A stretch of DNA of 48,272 nt from NCBI GenBank assembly GCA_028292545.1, contig JAQGMC010000123.1:1-48272 (forward strand), given 5' to 3'. The notes under the pieces were generated by a model. That model was given only the letters and a program-made list of their open reading frames with translations. It was not told the DNA's origin and did no database searches. This document shows, in pieces, positions 44,852-48,272 of the stretch; within the stretch, counting starts at the first letter, position 1; each line of letters opens with the position of its first letter. A program made the position numbers and the translations under genes. Source of the stretch: Paucimonas sp. GTDB taxonomy: Bacteria; Pseudomonadota; Gammaproteobacteria; Burkholderiales; Burkholderiaceae_D.

Positions 44852-44857
44852 TACAAT
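44852..44857 (+). promoter_or_regulatory. Candidate -10 element of the EAL gene
   Basis: TACAAT stands 32 bases before the EAL-domain gene and matches five of six -10 bases. The -35 region is uncertain. It suggests that the EAL gene, and perhaps dgoA after it, can be transcribed separately from dgoK. Confidence 0.45.
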
Positions 44858-44888
44858 CCAAAGCCCGTCCCCGACCAGTCTGGATCCA

Positions 44889-45674
44889 ATGAGTTCACCC
44901 GTATCCCCCTTCCAGCAAGGCAAACTGGCCAGCGAGGGCTGCAACCAATGCAAGAACGATAACGGCCCTGGCATTGACATCGCTTTTGCCTATCAACCGA
45001 TCGTCAACCTCAAAAGCCGCACAGTTTATGCGCATGAAGCGCTGGTGCGCGGCCCAAACGGTGAATCGGCCGGGTCGGTACTGGCGCAGGTAACGGATGA
45101 CAATCGCTATTCCTTTGACCAGGCTTGTCGCACCGAAGCAATTCGCGGCGCCAGCGAACTGGGCATGCAAGAACTGCTTTCGATTAATTTCCTGCCCAAT
45201 GCGGTGTACCGGCCGGAAGCCTGCATACGGTCCACGTTTGCCGCGGCGCATCGCTACAACTTCCCGATTGAACGGATCGTGTTTGAAGTAACCGAAGGAG
45301 AGCGGATAGACGACCGGGCCCACCTGGTCAATATCTTCGGCGCTTACCGTCGCTTTGGTTTTCGCACGGCGATCGACGATTTCGGCGCCGGCTACGCGGG
45401 CCTGGGCCTGCTGGCGGAATACCAGCCGGATACGGTCAAGATCGACATGGCGCTGGTGCGCGATATCGACGCCAGCAAGCCCAAGCAAGCGATCGTCAAA
45501 GGCATCGTGGCGATCTGCGCGGAATTGAACATACAGGTACTGGCTGAAGGCATCGAAACCCGGGCCGAGCGCGATGTCCTGCATGGCGCCGGCATCGACC
45601 TGATGCAGGGTTACTTTTTTTGCAAGCCAGCGTTCAAAGCGCTGGGCGTAGTCGAGCCGGCTGCCTGGGATTGA
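44889..45674 (+). CDS. EAL-domain protein, probable cyclic-di-GMP phosphodiesterase
   Basis: A 261-residue single-domain protein. The EAL motif is intact (YAHEALVRGPNG), with the catalytic and metal-binding residues that follow in LSINFLPNAV, FEVTEGERI, AIDDFGAGYAGLGLLAEYQP, VKIDMALV, LAEGIET and MQGYFFCKP. It should cleave cyclic-di-GMP to pGpG. About 30 N-terminal residues with a Cys-X2-Cys pair (CNQCKNDNG) precede the domain; no PAS, REC or GGDEF part is present. It lies between dgoK and dgoA in the same direction, an unusual position. Confidence 0.9.
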   Translation: MSSPVSPFQQGKLASEGCNQCKNDNGPGIDIAFAYQPIVNLKSRTVYAHEALVRGPNGESAGSVLAQVTDDNRYSFDQACRTEAIRGASELGMQELLSINFLPNAVYRPEACIRSTFAAAHRYNFPIERIVFEVTEGERIDDRAHLVNIFGAYRRFGFRTAIDDFGAGYAGLGLLAEYQPDTVKIDMALVRDIDASKPKQAIVKGIVAICAELNIQVLAEGIETRAERDVLHGAGIDLMQGYFFCKPAFKALGVVEPAAWD

Positions 45675-45742
45675 GCCACAGGCCAGCCCGGCGTGTCGCC
45701 CGGACGGCTGGCCCGATTTCTACGGCTCGATAAGGAACAAGC

Positions 45743-46375
45743 ATGCGACAACATCTCGGGACCCTGCCCCTTGTAGCCATCCTGCGTGGCCTGACGGTGG
45801 AGGAGGCGCCGCATGTCGGCGCCGTACTCTTCGAAGCCGGATTCCACTTGCTGGAAGTGCCGCTGAACCGGCCGGGCGCGCTCGAAGCGATCCGGATTTT
45901 GGTCGACATGGCGCCTGAAGGCGCGATCGTGGGCGGCGGCACCATGCTCAGCATTGAGCATGTCGAACAAGTCTATGCGGCCGGCGGGCGCATGCTGGTG
46001 TCACCCAACTTCGATGGCGCCGTCGTGCGGCGCGCAGTCGAGCTGGACATGCTGGCCTTGCCGGGCGTGGCCACTCCCACTGAAGCCTATGCGGCACTTG
46101 CCGCCGGCGCCCATGGTTTGAAACTGTTCCCGGCTGAAATGATGCCGCCCGCGGTGGTCAAGGCGCTGCGTTCGGTCTTGCCATCCGATACGCCGCTGAT
46201 GCCGGTCGGCGGCATCACGCCTGACAACATGGCAGCGTATGTGCGTGCCGGCGCGAATGGTTTCGGCATAGGTGGGGCGCTGTACCAGCCGACGATCGAA
46301 CCGGGAGCATTGAAAAAAGCAGCCGCCAACTTCATGGCCGCGCGCCAGCTATTGATGACGCCCGGCGGCGGCTGA
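45743..46375 (+). CDS. dgoA: 2-dehydro-3-deoxy-6-phosphogalactonate aldolase
   Basis: Class I KDPG/KDPGal aldolase that splits 2-keto-3-deoxy-6-phosphogalactonate into pyruvate and glyceraldehyde 3-phosphate. The 210-residue protein has LVAILRGLTVEEAPHVG, the Glu region LLEVPLNRPGALEAI, GGGTMLSIEHVEQVYAAGG, and the Schiff-base Lys in GLKLFPAEMMPP. MPVGGITPDNM ends the barrel. DgoA and Eda are close relatives; DgoA is preferred because of dgoK nearby and the RG and NRP residues. It begins 68 bases after the EAL gene. Confidence 0.9.
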   Translation: MRQHLGTLPLVAILRGLTVEEAPHVGAVLFEAGFHLLEVPLNRPGALEAIRILVDMAPEGAIVGGGTMLSIEHVEQVYAAGGRMLVSPNFDGAVVRRAVELDMLALPGVATPTEAYAALAAGAHGLKLFPAEMMPPAVVKALRSVLPSDTPLMPVGGITPDNMAAYVRAGANGFGIGGALYQPTIEPGALKKAAANFMAARQLLMTPGGG

Positions 46376-46414
46376 ATCGCCGGCCGCGGGCCAGGAAAGC
46401 CGGGGGCGGGATGC

Positions 46415-46471
46415 TAAAATAGCGGGTTGGTTTGGTCAGGTATCACCCTTTCCCGCATCACCCTTTCCCGC
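46415..46471 (+). promoter_or_regulatory. ybiT promoter-like element and 15-bp tandem duplication
   Basis: TAAAAT at 46415-46420 fits a -10 element and is followed by AGCGGGTTG, as in the lysC promoter; no -35 is clear. Downstream, ATCACCCTTTCCCGC is repeated exactly at 46442-46456 and 46457-46471. The repeat lies in the 5' leader just before the ribosome site. Confidence 0.45.
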
Positions 46472-46491
46472 ATTCGCTAAAGGCTGCTCCC

Positions 46492-48093
46492 GTGCTTTCC
46501 ACCGCAAATATCACCATGCAGTTCGGCGCCAAGCCGCTGTTTGAAAACATTTCCGTCAAGTTTGGCGACGGCAACCGCTATGGCCTGATCGGCGCCAATG
46601 GCTGCGGCAAGTCCACTTTCATGAAAATCCTGGGCGGTGACCTTGAGCCCTCATCCGGCAATGTCGCGCTGGATGCCAATGAAAGGCTGGGCAAACTGCG
46701 CCAGGACCAATTCGCGTTCGAGGAAATGCGCGTGCTGGACGTGGTGATGATGGGCCACGTCGAAATGTGGGCCGCGATGACCGAGCGCGATGCGATCTAT
46801 GCCAATCCCGAAGCCAGCGATGACGACTACATGCGCGCCGCCGACCTCGAAGCGAAATTCGCAGAATACGACGGCTATACCGCCGAAGCGCGTGCCGGCG
46901 AACTGTTGCTCGGCGTGGGCGTGCCGATCGAGCAGCACCAGGGGCCGATGAGCAATGTCGCACCCGGCTGGAAGCTGCGGGTGCTGCTGGCCCAGGCACT
47001 GTTTTCCAACCCCGATATCCTGCTGCTGGACGAGCCGACCAACAACCTCGACATCAATACGATCCGCTGGCTTGAAGACGTGCTGAACCAGCGCAATTCG
47101 ACCATGATCATCATTTCCCATGACCGCCACTTCCTGAACCAGGTGTGCACCCACATGGCGGACATGGATTACGGCACGCTCAAGGTCTATCCCGGCAATT
47201 ACGACGATTACATGCTTGCCTCGACCCAGGCGCGGGCGCAGCTGATGTCCGCCAATGCCAAGGCCAAGGAAAAGGTCGCCGAGCTGCAGGATTTCGTGCG
47301 CCGCTTCTCAGCCAACAAATCCAAGGCGCGCCAGGCCACGTCGCGCGCGAAGCAGATCGACAAGATCAAGCTGGAAGACGTCAAGCCATCCAGCCGCGCC
47401 ACGCCGTTTATCCGTTTTGAAATGGAAAAGAAGCTGCACCGGCTGGCGGTGGAGACGCAGTCAATCTCCAAGACTTACGATCGTCCGATTTTCAAGAATG
47501 TCAGCCTGGCGGTCGAAGCGGGTGAAAAAATTGCGATCATTGGCGCCAACGGCGCGGGTAAGACCACGTTCTTGCGCTGCCTGGGTGGCGCAACCTGCGG
47601 CCTGGAGCCCGATAGCGGCATCGTCAAATGGGCCGAGAATGCCGATCCCGGTTATATGCCACAGGACCCGACCGAAGAATTCGCCACTGACCGCGACCTC
47701 ACCGACTGGATGGGACAATGGACGCGCGAAGGCGACGACGACCAGGCAGTGCGCTCCATCCTCGGCCGGCTGCTGTTTTCTGGCGACGATGTGAAGAAGT
47801 CAGTGCGCGTGCTGTCCGGCGGCGAAAAGGGCCGCATGATTTACGGCAAGCTGATGCTGGGCCGCCACAACGTGCTGCTGATGGATGAGCCGACCAACCA
47901 CATGGACATGGAATCGATCGAAGCGTTGAACATTGCGCTGGAAAAATATGTCGGCACGCTGATTTTCGTATCGCATGACCGCGAGTTCGTGTCTTCGCTG
48001 GCCAGCCGCATCATTGAAATCAAGGACGGGGAAGTCATCGACTTCCACGGCGGCTATGAGGATTACCTGCGCAGCCAGGGTATCGACGCGTGA
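46492..48093 (+). CDS. ybiT: ABC-F family ATPase YbiT
   Basis: A ribosome-associated ABC-F protein with two nucleotide-binding domains and no membrane part. The 533-residue protein has Walker [10 protein letters not shown] and GANGAGKTT, Walker [13 protein letters not shown] and [12 protein letters not shown], and signature LSGGEKGRM in the second half. The linker [20 protein letters not shown] is that of YbiT, and length matches E. coli (530). GTG at 46492 is chosen because AAAGG is nine bases upstream and [12 protein letters not shown] aligns with the YbiT start; an upstream in-frame start at 46432 adds a repeat-derived tail. ABC-F proteins act on stalled or idle ribosomes; the precise role of YbiT is not settled. 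Confidence 0.95.
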   Translation: MLSTANITMQFGAKPLFENISVKFGDGNRYGLIGANGCGKSTFMKILGGDLEPSSGNVALDANERLGKLRQDQFAFEEMRVLDVVMMGHVEMWAAMTERDAIYANPEASDDDYMRAADLEAKFAEYDGYTAEARAGELLLGVGVPIEQHQGPMSNVAPGWKLRVLLAQALFSNPDILLLDEPTNNLDINTIRWLEDVLNQRNSTMIIISHDRHFLNQVCTHMADMDYGTLKVYPGNYDDYMLASTQARAQLMSANAKAKEKVAELQDFVRRFSANKSKARQATSRAKQIDKIKLEDVKPSSRATPFIRFEMEKKLHRLAVETQSISKTYDRPIFKNVSLAVEAGEKIAIIGANGAGKTTFLRCLGGATCGLEPDSGIVKWAENADPGYMPQDPTEEFATDRDLTDWMGQWTREGDDDQAVRSILGRLLFSGDDVKKSVRVLSGGEKGRMIYGKLMLGRHNVLLMDEPTNHMDMESIEALNIALEKYVGTLIFVSHDREFVSSLASRIIEIKDGEVIDFHGGYEDYLRSQGIDA

Positions 48094-48112
48094 TTGTTTG
48101 AAGCTTGGGCGC

Positions 48113-48129
48113 TGGCGCTTCGTGCGCCA
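48113..48129 (+). terminator. Hairpin after ybiT
   Basis: TGGCGC (48113-48118) and GCGCCA (48124-48129) form a 6-bp stem with loop TTCGT, 20 bases after the ybiT stop. No T run follows, so termination would be weak; it may belong to the palindromic repeat that comes next. Confidence 0.4.
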
Positions 48130-48137
48130 ACCCTACG

Positions 48138-48245
48138 GTATCCCCTCCCTTTCAAGGGGAGGGTTAGGGTGGGGATGGGGTCAACGCACGTTTGCAGATT
48201 TGCTTGGCGCCGGTTAAAACCTACCGTCAGGCGCCAACCCCATCC
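48138..48245. repeat. Palindrome-rich intergenic repeat element
   Basis: The sequence contains nested inverted repeats: CCCTCCC/GGGAGGG around 48145-48163, GGATGGGGT (48173-48181) with ACCCCATCC (48237-48245), and TTGGCGCC (48204-48211) with GGCGCCAA (48230-48237). The run TTAGGGTGGGGATGGGG is of a type I know as a dispersed intergenic repeat in many proteobacteria. Whether copies exist elsewhere in this genome cannot be told from this window. Confidence 0.55.
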
Positions 48246-48272
48246 TCAGAATTTTTGATCGAACCTGTCGCT

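Noticed and set aside
1..48272. CRISPR arrays, IS transposases, phage structural genes, toxin-antitoxin pairs
   Set aside because: I looked for regularly spaced repeats, transposase motifs with terminal repeats, and typical small toxin pairs, and found none that could be supported.

Overview
The window is a GC-rich (roughly 60 percent) bacterial chromosome segment. Its left end has the gene order rnr, rlmB, cysE, lpxH, ppiB, ppiA, cysS, alkA-like, accA, tilS, lysC, tRNA-Ser, which from general knowledge fits a betaproteobacterium of the order Burkholderiales, most likely Oxalobacteraceae. Orphan Bug (TctC-type) periplasmic receptors and the many two-component genes agree with that. Genus and species cannot be fixed from the sequence alone.

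Layout. 1-11,353: core housekeeping genes for RNA processing, cysteine and aspartate-family amino acids, lipid A, fatty acid precursor supply and tRNA modification, ending in tRNA-Ser(GCU). 11,354-15,573: an accessory insert of visibly lower GC with three tightly packed genes (Wzx-like flippase, DUF268-type protein, Wzy/GT39-like membrane protein). It is closed by an imperfect copy of the tRNA 3' end, so it looks like a small island that used tRNA-Ser as its attachment site. 15,574-17,173: a gene remnant, a lysine-rich secreted protein with an internal duplication, and a small membrane protein. 17,174-23,712: a catabolic cluster of LysR regulator, hydroxypyruvate-isomerase-like TIM barrel, Rieske oxygenase, FAH-family hydrolase and FMN 2-hydroxyacid dehydrogenase, facing a convergent Bug receptor. 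A nonamer lies in the promoter regions on both sides, so a common regulon is possible. 24,217-30,759: a signalling block with two hybrid histidine kinases, a receiver-like protein without its phospho-acceptor, a 66-residue membrane protein and a receiver-PP2C phosphatase. 31,099-33,726: peroxide defence (ohr, katA) and a cold-shock protein. 34,022-38,176: zinc alcohol dehydrogenase divergent from a GntR/FCD regulator, PssA-like phospholipid synthase and a second Bug receptor. 38,213-40,843: modABC molybdate transporter. 40,904-43,665: tandem HD-GYP protein and a TonB-receptor barrel without a plug. 43,827-46,375: dgoK and dgoA (end of the De Ley-Doudoroff galactonate route) with an EAL-domain gene between them. 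46,492-48,093: the ABC-F protein YbiT, followed by a palindrome-rich intergenic repeat up to the window edge.

The best candidates for something undescribed are the tRNA-Ser glycan cassette, the Rieske/FAH/2-hydroxyacid cluster with its shared promoter motif, and the plugless TonB-type barrel. No CRISPR array, complete prophage, IS transposase or integrase was seen. All family names come from motif reading without database searches.
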